This document shows positions 1-12,436 of a stretch of DNA of 64,000 nucleotides, piece by piece. How positions within the stretch are numbered: position 1 is the first letter of the stretch; every line of letters begins with the position of its first letter. The position numbers and the translations under genes were made by a program. The DNA comes from Syngnathus acus (lineage: Eukaryota > Chordata > Actinopteri > Syngnathiformes > Syngnathidae). The stretch is taken from positions 2,964,539-3,028,538 of the forward strand of contig NC_051097.1 of NCBI RefSeq assembly GCF_901709675.1, written 5' to 3'. The notes under the pieces are model-generated. The model ran no database searches, was not told the DNA's origin, and was given only the letters and a program-made list of their open reading frames with translations.

Positions 1-247
1 GAGCGCGGAGTGCACGTGAGTGATCTTGCGAAACAATATAGCCGTAAAAACGTGTCAACAATTTTGATGATCATTAAGCAGAAGGAAGCCGTCAAAGCGG
101 TCAAGCCATCCAAGGGGATCACCATCATCTCTAAATGTTGCAGCCCTACCCTGGAAGAGATGGAACACCTTTGTTTGTATGGATAAAGGACAAGGACATT
201 GCTGGCAAAACGATCACTGAAACGATCATATGTGTTAACGTTATGTA
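1..247 (+). pseudogene. Tigger/pogo-type transposase fragment, truncated and frameshifted
   Basis: The plus strand from base 1 reads as the helix-turn-helix part of a pogo/Tigger (CENP-B-like) transposase. It starts ERGVHVSDLAKQYSRK and continues through a KPSKGITIISK stretch. Frame 1 hits a TAA near 180, but the next frame continues with WIKDKDIAGKTITETIIC, the expected follow-on in this family, so a frameshift has broken the gene. The window edge cuts its left end, and there is no catalytic DDE core here. It is a dead DNA-transposon relic. Family assignment rests on remembered similarity. Confidence 0.7.
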
Positions 248-284
248 AGTTGGATAAAATAAATTAAAAATAGAAAAAAAATAT

Positions 285-644
285 CCATCCATCTATTTTC
301 TGTACTGCTTTGTCCCCACGGGGGTCGCGGGCGTGTTGGAGTCAAATCCAGCTGTCATCAGGCAATAGGCAGGGGACACCCTGAACCGGTTGCCAGCCAA
401 TCGCAGGGCACACTGAGACGAACCATCTGCACTCGCACTCACATCTATGGGCAATTTGGAGTGATCAATCGGCCTACTTAGCATGTTTTTTGGGAAGTGG
501 GAGGAAACCGGAGTGCCTGGAGAAACCCCACACAGGCACGGGGAGAACATGCAAATTCCACACAGGGAGGTCTGGAGGTGGAATCGAACCCGCACCCTTT
601 GAACTTTGAGGCGGACGTGCTAACCAGTGCAACACCATGCCGCC
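285..644 (-). mobile_element. V-type SINE, tRNA-derived, with target-site duplication
   Basis: On the minus strand the element starts with a tRNA-like head (A-box-like TTAGCACGTCC and B box GGTTCGATTCC near 575-640). It runs through the conserved central block of vertebrate V-SINEs (TTCTCC...CCTCCCAC) and ends in a (GGAT)n tail at 285-297. The 13-base direct repeat AGAAAAAAAATAT at 272-284 and 645-657 is a clean target-site duplication, so this is a complete retroposed copy. Other copies or pieces lie at 9868-9960, 15184-15300, 18189-18650, 24897-24975, 48340-48495 and 48604-48660. Confidence 0.75.
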
Positions 645-657
645 AGAAAAAAAATAT

Positions 658-2050
658 AAAGTATAGAAATAAAGAATAAGCTAAGTTAGTTTGAAGTTCT
701 CATACTGTAAGTTACAGTAAGTTACGGAACATATGTATCTCTATGTGTCTCTAAGCTACAGTGACAATAAAAAACCCTTTTTATTGATTATTTCTTTGTA
801 AATTATTTCTTTTTACATCTCGCTGATATCATGCATTTGTTTTATTGCTATGTTTAATTATCTGCAGTATAGTTATCTTTTTTTTGGCTGTGGAACCAAT
901 TAAACAAATTACAGTGTATTCTTACGAGAATATTTGATCTAACATACGACTATTTCAACATGCGTATGAAGTAGGTGCCGGAACGAATTAAATTGGTATG
1001 TAGAGGTTTGACTGTACTGTAAACTGTCAGATGAAAACCTTCCTTTCCTGGGTTATGGATGGGTCTTTCAGCATGAAAATGATCACAACAGAGGAGAAAC
1101 AAAGAGGCGGCTCAAGATGAAACACATTCAGCTCATGGAATGGCCTGGTCAGTCACCAGACAAACCCAATACAAAACCTGTGAAGGCATCTGAAGCTTTG
1201 AGTTTACAATGGGAGCTAAAAAAAAACAAAGAATGGTCAAGAGCCGTGCCTCAATTAAGTACTAACATGTTGTCTTTGGGGAAAGTTTTTTCCCCCGATG
1301 AATAAAATGCACATTGTATAACTTTTATGTTGCGTGTTTTCCTGGATTTTGACTGTCTATTACTGTAACCAATAAATAATCATTGAATTAATTTAGTTTT
1401 AAGTGAGCAGGTTTGAAATAATTATTTACCCTTTTGTATTTATAATGCAATTTATTCTGCATTTTTAAGTCATTTTTTGTAGTTTGCAGGTGAGATTCTC
1501 CGAGGCAGTGGCTTTAAATAAAATGTCACTTTTTATCTCATTAGTTTTTCATAGGATTCCAGGACAGAGACAATTATGTTTGCCTGAGGGTGAAGTCTGC
1601 TAACATTCTCCAACATGGATGCACAGCGTTTTGGAAGCAGCATGTCTGATTCGTGCAGGTGCCCGGAGGTCAGAGCTAAAACAAGATTGGACCACAACTC
1701 AGTATAATCCAGGCTGACGTCCCGGCGGACAAATAGGCTTCCCAGACAAAAGAACGAGCTGCTGTTGTTGGTTGGGGAAGGAAGAACTAAAGCGAATGCC
1801 TGCAGGAGGTGATTCATATAGACAGCGTGAGGAAGAGAAAGCTGAAGATGAGGAGGAGTTGGGGCAACAGTGTTCCAGTCAAGTAACCTCCTCACCTCCT
1901 TCTTGGTATCAGTATGAAGACATGACACTTCAAAAACCAGCACTTGGTCTTGTTCACTGGTGCTTTTGTATTGTTTCATTTGAAACAATGTTTTTTTTTC
2001 TTCCAAAACTACACAGGCACACAGATGTGTACTGTATTTACTGTATATAT
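658..2050. other. Intergenic, no gene recognised
   Basis: AT-rich sequence without a credible coding exon. A mariner-type terminus (AGAGGTTTGACTGTA) lies near 1001-1016, matching in reverse the terminus at 31343. The open frames at 1117-1305 and 1533-2153 show no family similarity, and the latter merges into simple repeat. Confidence 0.5.
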
Positions 2051-2051
2051 A

Positions 2052-2512
2052 CAGTGTGTGTGAGTGTGCGTTTGTGTGTGTGTGCGTGCGTGTGAATGTG
2101 TGTGTGTGAATGTGTGCGTGTACGTGTGTGTGTCTGCGTGCGTTTGTGTGCACGTGCGTGTGTGTTTGTGTGTGTGCGTGTGTTTGTGAGCACGTGTGTG
2201 TTTATGTTGGTATGTGCATGTGTTTGTGTGTGCGTGAGTGCGTTTGTAAGTGTGTGTTTGTGTGCGGGTGTGTTTGTGTGCGTGTGTGAGAATGTATATG
2301 TGCGTGTGAATGTGTGTGAGTGTGTGTGCGTGCGAATGTATGCGTGTGTGTGTACGTGAGTGCGTTTGTATGTGTGTGTTTGTGTGCGGGTGTGTTTGTG
2401 TGCATGTGTGAGAATGTATATGTGTGTGTGTTTGTGCAGTGTTTGTGCGTGTGTGTATGTGCTTGCGTGCGCGTGTGCGTGCGTGTGTGTGTGCGTGTGT
2501 GTGTGTCACTCC
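2052..2512. repeat. Degenerate (GT)n tract, about 460 bp
   Basis: An alternating purine-pyrimidine run dominated by TG dinucleotides, interrupted by GCG, GAA and GTTT variants. It keeps long His/Thr and Cys/Val open frames on both strands by composition alone, so these are not genes. A second perfect (CA)n block lies at 2819-2848. Confidence 0.9.
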
Positions 2513-2777
2513 CAAATGTTACAGTAAAACTCCACAACATTGCAAGTGTGCATGCAGGCTTGCACAGTTCAGGTGATCCCGCCCCATGCCTGTTGTAATG
2601 GAAAAGCAACAGAGGCTGTGTGGTGTGGTGTGGTGTGTGGTGTGGTGCCAGGCCAGGCTGAGTGGTGTGATGTGGTGCTGTTTGGAGCTAATCAAAACTC
2701 TTAGCTGGCCTGGGAGTGTGGGTTCCTGCGTTAACCTCTCAAAGTTACAATCATCCAATCAGAAGAAGAAATAACAT

Positions 2778-2904
2778 TGAGTCAGATTCTCACTTTCCTG
2801 ACATTTAAATCAGGTACTCACACACACACACACACACACGCACACACTGAGTGCTTGGCAGTTTATGATGACTCAGTACGTGTGTGGGCGGAGCATCTGA
2901 GTCA
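2778..2904. promoter_or_regulatory. Cluster of three AP-1 (TRE) sites and a GC box
   Basis: Exact TGASTCA heptamers occur at 2778-2784, 2869-2875 and 2898-2904. A GGGCGG GC-box-like core (2886-2891) lies between the last two. This looks like a compact regulatory element about 8 kb beyond the 3' end of the Jun gene. Function is inferred from motifs only. Confidence 0.4.
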
Positions 2905-3688
2905 CTCTTCAACAACTACCACGCCAGTATAACATTCCTCCATCCCTGAACACCTTCATCACTGATTCTGGCCATCAACCTGTTTCAGCTTCAGTCATGT
3001 TTTTTAGTATGCATAGATTGCTGTAAAATTGTACTGGTCTCCTCATAAACTAGTTATCATTGACTGGTAAGGAAAAGTTTATCTTCGCAGTTAGCATATT
3101 CTTGAACCATTTGTTGAACCAAAAAGAGAATAGCCAATAATTGTGACCATGTGGAAATAAAAGCAAATCTCTGAATCAGCAAATGATTTCATCTCATGAA
3201 TATTTTCGCTTACATTTTCTATCCCTGTGACACTCGGTCCTTTTCATTTCAATGACACTCTTTGTTTTTGCTTCACCGTAGCAACATCAAACCCAAACAC
3301 AGCCGAAAACATTCATCTTGTGTGTGTATGTGTGTGGTTTATGCAATATGCAGCCAGTCTTATAGTAAGCCAACAACCTCACTAGCGAGGAGGCATAGAA
3401 AGAGTGATGGGAAATTAGAAGATAAAAGGTCGACCAGGTTTCATTAGCTCATCCATCATGCTGCTGACAGTTCTTTTGAGCGCTGACAATGGTACTATTG
3501 CTCCTCAACTCCAGTGGAAATTAAGTGTTAGTAAATTTGGACCTTCACGACAGTAAGTGTTTGAGCACTTGTGAGTTTTCAATCCTTTTTTAAAGTAGAA
3601 TCTGTTACTGTCACATCTGCAAAATAGTGGTGATTTTTTGTTGGTGTACTGGCATGCTATCCTAAAACGTTTACCAATATGTATGTGT

Positions 3689-4066
3689 ATGTGTCAAAAT
3701 TGATCGATTAATCGACAACAAATCGATTATCAAGTTTATCGCCGATTATCAAGTTTATCGCCTTGTATTTTAGAGATGGTCCAAATCTTTGGGTTTCTGG
3801 CTCTAAAAAGTAACAATTCTCTTATTTCTGTAGTTTTTCATGAGAGCAAATTGACATATCTTTTGTGTTCAATCAAAATAATAAACAAGATCTGCTTTTG
3901 CTTTGGAAAACAATGACCATCAATCCTTCTCCTTCTCTGTGATATTGCTTAGCTGTTGTTTAGTTCTTTTAATTATCACTAAATAGCACAGAGTAAACAA
4001 ATACAATCAGTTAACTAATTAATAATATAATTAATTAAAAAAATATTTGATAGTGACAGCCCTAAT
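3689..4066. mobile_element. Non-autonomous DNA transposon, GTGTCAAAATTGATCG family
   Basis: Begins with GTGTCAAAATTGATCGATTA and ends in the GACAGCCCTAAT type of terminus. The same family lies in reverse at 61273-61613, and partial copies occur at 13925-14210 and 24785-24870. The AATCGATTA-rich end and the CAGCCCTA terminus suggest a hAT-type MITE. I did not find a clean target-site duplication for this copy. Confidence 0.5.
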
Positions 4067-5640
4067 ATAATGACACATTTGACTGGAATGTTCAAAACAC
4101 AACTGTTTGAGGCATTATACTTTCAGTCTAACATCGCTTATGTTTTTTCCCCCCAATAGTGTCACATCTTGTCTCCAATTTCTGCTGAGCTGTCAATGTA
4201 AAACTTTATTCTGTCCTCATGCAAGTCCATTGGAAGAGATTGATGGAGAATATCATCTTTGACAAAGGAAGTGAATGTGACTCTGCTGCCAGTCAGCAGC
4301 TGTCAGTCACTCAAGTCTCCTCTTGCATCATATCCCCGCTGACATCTACCATGTTGTGTCGCTTCCCCCCCCCCCCCCAGAGACCCACTCCCATCAAGAT
4401 AACCACTATCACCTCAGTGTGACATCACAGCTTTAGGCAGTGTCACTGGGTGGGGGCTCTGTGATGCCTCAGGTGAGTCTCATGAATATTTAATGTGGCA
4501 GAAAGATAGAATGAAGGAAGATGCAGACTTCCCTCTAGGTAAGAACGCAGGAGTACAGGCCGGTGTGTTCCAGAGATCTGACTTGAGGTCAACACCAGAT
4601 CAGGGAATGAAATTAATCAGATTTACATAATTGTCCCTGAGCTCTTCTTATCTCCCAAATTTGAGATGGATTGAGTTTTCAACCCAGTGTAAAGATCAGG
4701 TATATTGGAGGCAAAGGAAGACGCAGTGAAGAAAGGTGAAGATTAAAAAGGCTGAATTACATTCATAGAAGTCCCTTCTAATCAAGTTATAACTTGAACT
4801 TTCATTTTTATTACTATTCCATAATTACACCAGACTCCAGTAGGTACATATTGCTACTTGTGTACTAAAAACAAATTACATTCATTTTATTTTACTGAGT
4901 TTTGAGGTCAGTCACAAGACAGTACTAACTGAAAGGCTTATTAAATGGAAACCTATTTTAAGTACAACACACACTGATGTCCAGTCAACACATTTTTATT
5001 CAAATATGTCATTATTTTTACTTAGAAAATCGCCGAACTTTGAGTTTTTTTGTTTGAGGTTGTGTTTGCATGTGTTTGTGTGAGTGCACGTATGTGTACG
5101 TGTGTTTGTGTGTTGAGGTGTGGGTGGAGGGGGTATTAGTCACGAGAAATGGCACATAGCCTCTCTCTCTCTCTCTCTCTCTTTCTCTCGCTCTCTCTGT
5201 CCCCCCCTCTCTGTAAGTGGGTCACTCCATCTGGAGCAGAATATGGAAAAACTGCACACACAAAAAAAAAAATCTCAACCTAACTGTCAGACAAAGAAAA
5301 TCTTGACTGGTCTCCCATATTTTGGATACAGTTGTAAATCGCAGAAACAACTTTTCGAAACAAAATTGTCGGTAGTCTTAATGTGAGAGCAATTGTTACA
5401 CAGCATGTTTATCAATCACTACAATAGAACAACAAAACAGAAAGAAACAAAGAAGGCAAGGAAAAAAGCTGTTACTAAAAACAGCTTTGCAGATTCTCAA
5501 ACAATTATCTTGAATGTTATAAAAGATGATCTAAACTGAGGTGCTGTTTCTGGCGTCAAAGTTGAGTTAGTCTGTTGGCAAAAGAGCGCCCCCTCTGCTA
5601 CAAAGTGTCATGAGGAGTAGGTGAATGATGAAGATAAGTT
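4067..5640. other. Intergenic with simple repeats
   Basis: No coding exon recognised. A C-homopolymer lies at about 4367-4378 and a (CT)n tract at 5160-5200. A CTCF-like core (GCGCCCCCTCTGCT) is at 5586-5599. Confidence 0.5.
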
Positions 5641-5658
5641 TACTCAGTGATCTCGCAG

Positions 5659-6211
5659 TGACTCAAGCATCTCAATCTTCTGTCCTGCAGTGTCACCCGT
5701 CTGGTTAATGTCTTTATTGATTCTTTTTGCATGCGTGGAGCCGATGCTTCTCCCCTAGCACGCAATAGCAAAATAGATAGCACTCCCACTTGCAAACTGG
5801 TTGATCACCAACATTTTGCTGTACACAATCGTCCGAGCTTCCATAGACCACAAGAAATAGTCTGTCTGTCTGATTTTCAAGCTATTATGGTTGTCGTGTT
5901 GAGAGGAGTATGGTTAAAATAGTTGTCACATTGTAGAATAGGGCCTGTTTGTAATCTATTGTCACATAGGTGACTCACTTTGGCTCCACTCCAAAAATCC
6001 CAATGAAGTCATGTGTATTTGACACGATGCTCCTTTTCTTAATAACTATTAATGAAGGTTGTGTGGTTTGGCACAATCCAGTGATAAGTGGGAACTCTCT
6101 TTAGACTTGTACTTGACACATGGCAACAGCTATTATCATTATAATCAACAGAGGCAGTAGCACGTCAATACTCGGTCAAACACAGTTTCACTTGTGAGTC
6201 ACATTGACTCA
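5659..6211. promoter_or_regulatory. Cluster of four AP-1 (TRE) sites
   Basis: Exact TGASTCA heptamers lie at 5659-5665, 5971-5977, 6195-6201 and 6205-6211. The last two are three bases apart. A further one at 6826-6832 is inside a repeat. Together with 2778-2904 they form a dense AP-1 zone on the 3' side of the Jun gene. Whether it is an enhancer is inference. Confidence 0.4.
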
Positions 6212-6814
6212 TAGCTAATCATCAGGAAGGATGTCATTAACACGCAGCAGGAAAACTCTCGCAGACTGTTTCAGCGGAAAATTGAATGGAAAAATGATTT
6301 CAAAAGCACCCTCTTTTACGCATATTAGTGAGCAGTCATTTGCAGGGGCGGTGCCAGAACATTTTCAGACGTATAGCCAGCATGTCACGCCATTTCACTG
6401 ATGGGTGGACGTAAGCATGCGCAAACATTCGCACATATACATTTGCATACTCATAACCACCGAGTATGTAACTGAAAAGTCATTGTTTATCATAGCATCC
6501 ATGGTGATGGTTTCTTTTTTCAATAAGCTGCACATATATCCTGAAACTTGATCCACGCACTCGTTATACAAGCAGAATCAAGTCTAAGTAAAAAATTAAT
6601 GTGCTCAGCTTAATTTACGAGAGAATGCCATTTTAACTTTAGTTGATTTGCTTTCTCATAGTCCATTTTGGGGATGGACAACAGTGCATTTTATTTAATG
6701 AAATCGTGACTGTCAATGATATGATAAATAATGACTTCTCAGCCATGTTGCTTGCTTATTATTGTGTGAAAGCGATGGTTTTGATTGAAATTTAATGTAC
6801 GAATCCAATAGTCC

Positions 6815-6955
6815 AGAGATGGGAATGAGTCACTGTGACTTGGACTCGAGTCGACTCGAGTCGCTGTTTTGATGACTTGTGACTTGACTTGACAAAAAAT
6901 GAAAAAACTTGAGACTCGACTTGGACTTGGAAGTGAAAGTGTCTTTTGAGTTCGT
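6815..6955. repeat. GACTCGAGTC-rich dispersed repeat
   Basis: A block of reiterated GACTYGA/CTTGACTTG words (GACTCGAGTCGACTCGAGTC at 6843-6862) of a kind common in teleost genomes. It appears to be a terminal part of a DNA transposon, but no partner terminus was found. Confidence 0.5.
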
Positions 6956-9900
6956 TCAATAAACCCTGGTCCAAGCTACATTTGGTCGCCCAGCTCCACT
7001 CACTTCATGACAATTTTGTTCTGAAACTGTGTTTGCACACATCCAGTTTGGTTCACTTTGAATGGACCAGGTGTCATTTTCAATGCTGGTCCAGATTTTA
7101 TATGCAGGTGTGAATATACACAATCATGTGGATCAAACATCTGCACCGTGACCCACTTTACGTGGTGGTCTTGATGCGTCTCCAAATCAATACAAACCAC
7201 TGCTGATCCTTATAGAATAGAAGATTTTACAACTTTTTGGGCTTAACAAGCCACCATAGTGAATGTTGATCATATCTGATCATCCCTCGTCTTGACACAC
7301 AAGCTCCTGCGAGTTACTGTACACAAAATTTAGAAACATGGTGTCGCAAAATCTGCACTGAATGGGCTGCTCTTGACACACCAAATTATTTTGCAGCTCT
7401 AACACTGCAAAGGTATGCAGAGCAAGAATGCATCATGCAGAAATCTTGAATCATCAAACTTGCGGGTTTGTGCTCCGAATGCTGCCCTCGTCATTTCTGT
7501 CCAACGGGAGCACCAATTGTCGCACGTGTTTACACAACATAGTTTACTTGCAAACAGTACAGTGTGCATACAAACCTCACCAAACTAAAAATAAAAATTA
7601 AGTCTGCATTGTGATCTAACAACATTACAACCATGTGAAAATGGTGGGAAAGTCACAAGTATCAAATTAGAAAAAAATAAAGAAGGGTGGCGTGGCCATG
7701 GCCACACCTGGCCACTGTGTAGCTCCGCCCCTACTATTTGTTTACAAATTGCCAGTGAAAAGATATACATAAGTTACATACGGAATGCTTTACCATGCTT
7801 TTTCTTTATTGACACTTCTTGTTTTAATGTCTCTGATGTAAGAGTGGCATTGTCATCTTGAAGGTATACTACAGAGCCTTTTATCGTATAGTCAGACTGC
7901 AAAAAATTTGAGTTTTTCAAGATGCCCAAAAACAAAATTCTCAACAAGCTTGATCACCTTAACACCAAAGCACATGAAATGAAAGATGAGTGACTGCGGT
8001 CATGAAAATACCACAAATCTAGTTGCTTCCACCTAGCTGTACCTTAAAAAGTAGACTTTCATGCCCCCTCAAAAATCTCGCTGCTCCTGATTCAAATGTT
8101 CTGGAAGTATTGTCATAAATCTTGTGAGATTTGTCATCCTGTTATCACTCGAGCTAAAAGATTTTGCTAGCAACCTCTTAAGCTTACAAATATGTGCCCA
8201 GATTTGTTGGTCCGTTTCCCATATCCAACGTTCCAACCCAGTCTCCATCTGTTTGAAAATACTCAAGGCCTTTTGAGTCCCCCTCCGCCACTCTGCGTCA
8301 GCTGAGTCTCCCCCTCTGGCAGCACCACCTACAACCTAAATTCTTATATAAATAACTTGTAATCCGTTCTCTGCATTGTGTTGTGCATTTGAGTTGCTGC
8401 ACATAACACACTACGTACTACATGGCACATGCTGTAAACATGCTTTGCATGCTTTAATAATGTCTGCTGATTCTAAGTACCAATTTAAAATGCTGCAAAT
8501 TGTTTCTTAATGAAGGATTTTTATAACCTCTTCGATAAATCATTCTGAGAAATAGTTATTCTTTAGCCATACCTAAAAGTGAACCTTTCTGTGATGTACG
8601 ATCTGTACTGTGCCACACTGCGTGTTACTTTTTTGAAGATTTAATTGGCAGTTCAAGTTGTGAGTGGCCTGTAGGTTGTAAACAATTTGCTTGTTTGTGC
8701 TATGGAAAAAGAACAAACGACAAAACAGAATCAGTATATACATTTAACCCTCCCCCAATTATTAGCAACTTGGACATATTTTGTTAGTGAATAATTTTTT
8801 CATCAAAATTTTAAATATTGTTACAATCACTTTCATTTCGCCATAATAAACATCAGCTATGTATTCTACCGTTGAGAGATGATGTCTGCTTCATCTTTTA
8901 TCTTCACTAAAGACGGCAACATCTCAGTAGACCTAATTTATGATAGCGTCAAATGATTGAATCTTGTTTTTTTTCATTCACTCTTTCCTCTTTGCTTTTT
9001 CACAACTTTTTGTTCTGATGGGACAACAGTGCTAAAACATTAACAGCAACATGAAAAGCACAAATGGAAAATTCACAGAACTTATCAAGAAAGCAGACTC
9101 ACATTCCAAGCAAAACAAAAAACACTACAGCAGTGTCCAGTCTTTATTTTATCTTTTAAATAAAAAACTTTAGCCCCACATAAACATTACTGTTAAAAAT
9201 GCACTTGTAATAAAGTATTAGAAAACTAGTTGTCATTTTTATGTTAAGCGGCGATGTTGGCCTCTGCCTAAAGGAATTAATAAATTAACTTGTAAACTAA
9301 CTTAGTTACTTTTAAAATCAATTTATTAGTAGACTAACTGGCCACATTGTATATGATTCACATTTCTCTCAGCTTTGACTTGACTTATAATTTGCTCTTC
9401 AAAACATGAACAGGCTCAGTAGGGTGATAACGACCCGCTCTTTGAATGAATCAGAGCTGGATAACATAGAAGCTGTGACTGAGAGGAGGACAAAGAACAA
9501 AGGGTAAACCATCTTGAGCCACTCCTCTCACCCTCTCTACGATGAGCTGGCAGACTGGCAGTTCCATCGCATCATCATCATACTACTCAGGGGTACAACT
9601 AAGCTCTTCAGGTACCGTTAGACCTTCTAATGGCTGTGTGGGCCTCGATTTGTCATTGCACCCTCATCACCACTAAACTCGATCAAGTTTGCGTCATCCA
9701 TACTCAACGTCTGTCTTTACTCACACTGAAAAGCTGTTGTATGCATTACACATTTCAATATTATTTCTTTTAAACAATATTCAGCTGTTTGTTGCATTAC
9801 CCTGGATTTCTGTAACACTTCGATTTCCCCCTCTGGGGATGACTAAAGGAATGCTATATTAACGAACATGTTTTTGGAATGTGGGCGGAAGGCAGAGTAC

Positions 9901-10660
9901 CTGGAGAAAAGCAGCGCAAACACAGGGAGAATATGCAAACTAAACATGAAGGTCTAAAATGAAAACCTTCTTTCTGTGTAGCAGGTGAGATAACCCAATG
10001 GGTCACATAGCAGTATTCATATATATAGTGCACATAACAGGGACGGGCTGTTAGGGCAGGCAGGCAGTGTTGCCCTGTCCCCACCCCTGCATTTAAAAAG
10101 AGGAAAAAAAACAATATAAGAATGATTACTTAAAATCCGGCGTGTCCTTGAAGGCTACCATCCTGTTTTCAATGTACGACTCTGGATACCCCAATCTAGT
10201 TTTCAATTTAGTACTTGAGTTTGTGATTTATATCAATTTTCTTATTCAATCCAATATGTGGGTATTTTCCTCCCAGGGACAGAGTGGTCCAAAGGGTGAG
10301 GGATGAAATAAGTTGAAAAAAATAAATAAATAATGCACAGATGACGGACGGAAGTGGTTTTTCGTACATCCGTGTAATCGTACATGTCCAGGTCAAGTGC
10401 CAACAAACCTCTCAGTCCGTCCAACGGACTGTTTTGGCACACTAACATGAAAGCCTGGGAAAAAAAGATTCCCTCTGAAACGGAAATTTGCTACTTCTTC
10501 ATTTTCATCCTGATATTTGATGTATATTTTTATTTATAAAAATATTAATAAATAAATCAGAACTTGAAAAAGAAATTCTAAACCAAAATAAGACTATTTT
10601 TTCTGGCAAAGAAAGCTTCTATCAGACAAAAGACAAAAAGTACTGACCGGTACCAACCGA
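6956..10660. other. Intergenic, nothing recognised
   Basis: Mostly AT-rich unique sequence. Short open frames have no recognisable domain and no splice context. A V-SINE core fragment is at 9868-9960. Confidence 0.5.
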
Positions 10661-10669
10661 TCATTAGAC

Positions 10670-11404
10670 TTTATTTTTAACATGACGTGGCAATAAACAT
10701 TTTAAAGTTTGAGCAGCAACACATGAATAATCCCCAAATTTACATTTGAAAATTGGACCGTGAACCAGAGTTGATCCGTATACTACATATAATGAAAATA
10801 AAAACACAAACCAAACACAGTAACATAACAGAATAGCAAAATCCATCAACATATTGGTAAACACGTGTTCTTAAAATTTGAACTCAGAAATACAGTGACA
10901 ATCGAATCAAAAGCATTCAACAAGTTGCTTGTTACTGATTTTAATGACGTATTCATACATGTCTGTATGCCCTCACACTGGCTGATTTAATTATTCGAAA
11001 AAAGTCAATTTAACATGTGAAAAAGAGTTTGAGTTCCACTTGAAGTATGATAAGATGCAATAATAATCAAAACTAATAAATAATAGTTCCACCATTTAAA
11101 GTGTTTCAAAGTCGTGTCAAATCCTGAAAAATTGTCTCTTTAAATAACATGATTCAAAGAAATGCAAATTGTTCCATGTAACTTTCTTGGTGGCCAGGAA
11201 CCTCATATGTCTGCTATTAAAGCCTTTCACAGTCAGCAGTGTGTGATCTCTGGCTAAATGTCAAACCATCCACGGAGCATTAACTGACCCTGAGCCACTT
11301 TCACTAAGCTCTGTTTGACAGCATCGAGCATGAGTGAAATTCCCAAATTTTACCATTTGGTTTATCTCCTTCCTTTGTTCTTCTGAGGTGCCCCCCTCCC
11401 CCCC
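10670..11404 (-). other. Probable 3' UTR and poly(A) signal of the Jun gene
   Basis: Downstream of the Jun stop codon the minus strand runs about 730 bp to the first AATAAA (plus-strand TTTATT at 10670-10675). The region is AT-rich, as Jun-family 3' UTRs usually are. Confidence 0.5.
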
Positions 11405-12436
11405 TCAGCAACTGGAGTCCTCGCTGCCAGCACTGCCGCCTCTTCCTCCAGATTTGTTGGGAGAGCTAACGGCAATCTGGCAACCGTTGGTCACATGACT
11501 CATGACCTTCTGTTTGAGCTGAGAGACCTGCTCCCGCAACATAGAGGCGGTGGAAGCCAGGTCTGAGTTCTGACTCTTCAGGATCTTCACTTTCTCCTCT
11601 AATCGTGAGATTCGCTCAAGTTTACGTTTACGGCATTTGGATGCCGCGATGCGGTTACGGAGTTTCTTACGCTCAGCTTTGATTCTCTCTTGTGTCTCTA
11701 AATCAATGGGGGAGAGGGAAGGAGGTGATGTGGGGTCTCCCGGTAGATGAGGGACTTCTGGGACAGTTTGAGGGGCATCCAAACCTCTGATATGTGGTTG
11801 AGGGGCTCCACCGCCGTTATGGCCTGAGCTGGCACTGTAAGTCATCTGCGCTCCAGAATATGCCAGCTGTCCCTGGTTGTAGCTGCTGAGGTTAGTGTAG
11901 ATGGGCACGTCGCTCGTGGACATCAAGTTCCTCTGGTAGGATGCTTGTAAGGAGACATTGGTGGAGGAGGATGGTGACATGTGCCCTCCCACCAGCTGGT
12001 TCTGCTTGTGAAGGTCCGCGAGCGCTTTAACGAAGCCATCGGCAAAGCCTTCTTGCTCGTTGGTGGCCTGGTTCCGATACATGAACGGGTTGGCGGAGTT
12101 GGACAGAGGGCTGGTGGTGACCAGTCCCTGGTTGGACTGGATGATCAGATGCTCCAGGTCAGGGGAGGCTAGCTTCAGCATGTTCATGTCAGCCGAGGAT
12201 GCCGATGAAGTCATTAAGGAGGTATTGTTGGCCAGTCCCAGGTTATTGGGGTTGGTACCTCTTCCTCCTGCTACAATGCTACCACTGCCTGGGAAATGAT
12301 GGCTTCCTACAGACATGGCCTTCTTACACATTAACATCTTGTTTCCAGCGTAGCGTTCGTATTCTGAAAATTGACTGAAGCTGTGGATGGCGGGGGAGTC
12401 GTCATGGTAGAAAGGAGTCTCCATCTTGGCTGTCAT
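11405..12436 (-). CDS. Jun-family AP-1 transcription factor (c-Jun/JunD-like), intronless
   Basis: A nuclear bZIP protein that dimerises with Jun or Fos partners and binds TGASTCA sites. The single 343-codon exon is typical of vertebrate JUN genes. It starts [14 protein letters not shown], the Jun N-terminus. Residues near 86-96 carry the phosphoacceptor block [13 protein letters not shown] (c-Jun Ser73 region), but the partner site is MTSS instead of LTSP, and the usual KILKQSMTLNL JNK-docking stretch is replaced by [27 protein letters not shown] precedes the basic region [16 protein letters not shown] and a leucine zipper to about residue 315. The C-terminus is unusual: after SHVTNGCQ it ends in a Ser/Gly-rich tail ([15 protein letters not shown]) instead of the short hydrophobic Jun ending. 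METPFYHDD and DLHKQNQL favour a JunD-like fish paralogue, while the bZIP is closest to c-Jun, so I give no symbol. Confidence 0.93.
   Translation of the reverse strand: MTAKMETPFYHDDSPAIHSFSQFSEYERYAGNKMLMCKKAMSVGSHHFPGSGSIVAGGRGTNPNNLGLANNTSLMTSSASSADMNMLKLASPDLEHLIIQSNQGLVTTSPLSNSANPFMYRNQATNEQEGFADGFVKALADLHKQNQLVGGHMSPSSSTNVSLQASYQRNLMSTSDVPIYTNLSSYNQGQLAYSGAQMTYSASSGHNGGGAPQPHIRGLDAPQTVPEVPHLPGDPTSPPSLSPIDLETQERIKAERKKLRNRIAASKCRKRKLERISRLEEKVKILKSQNSDLASTASMLREQVSQLKQKVMSHVTNGCQIAVSSPNKSGGRGGSAGSEDSSC

Noticed and set aside
575-640. tRNA-like A and B boxes
   Set aside because: They belong to the head of a V-type SINE. No cloverleaf or complete tRNA is present.
2009-2609. Long His/Thr-rich minus-strand and Cys/Val-rich plus-strand frames
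   Set aside because: They are translations of a degenerate (GT)n tract with no codon or domain evidence.
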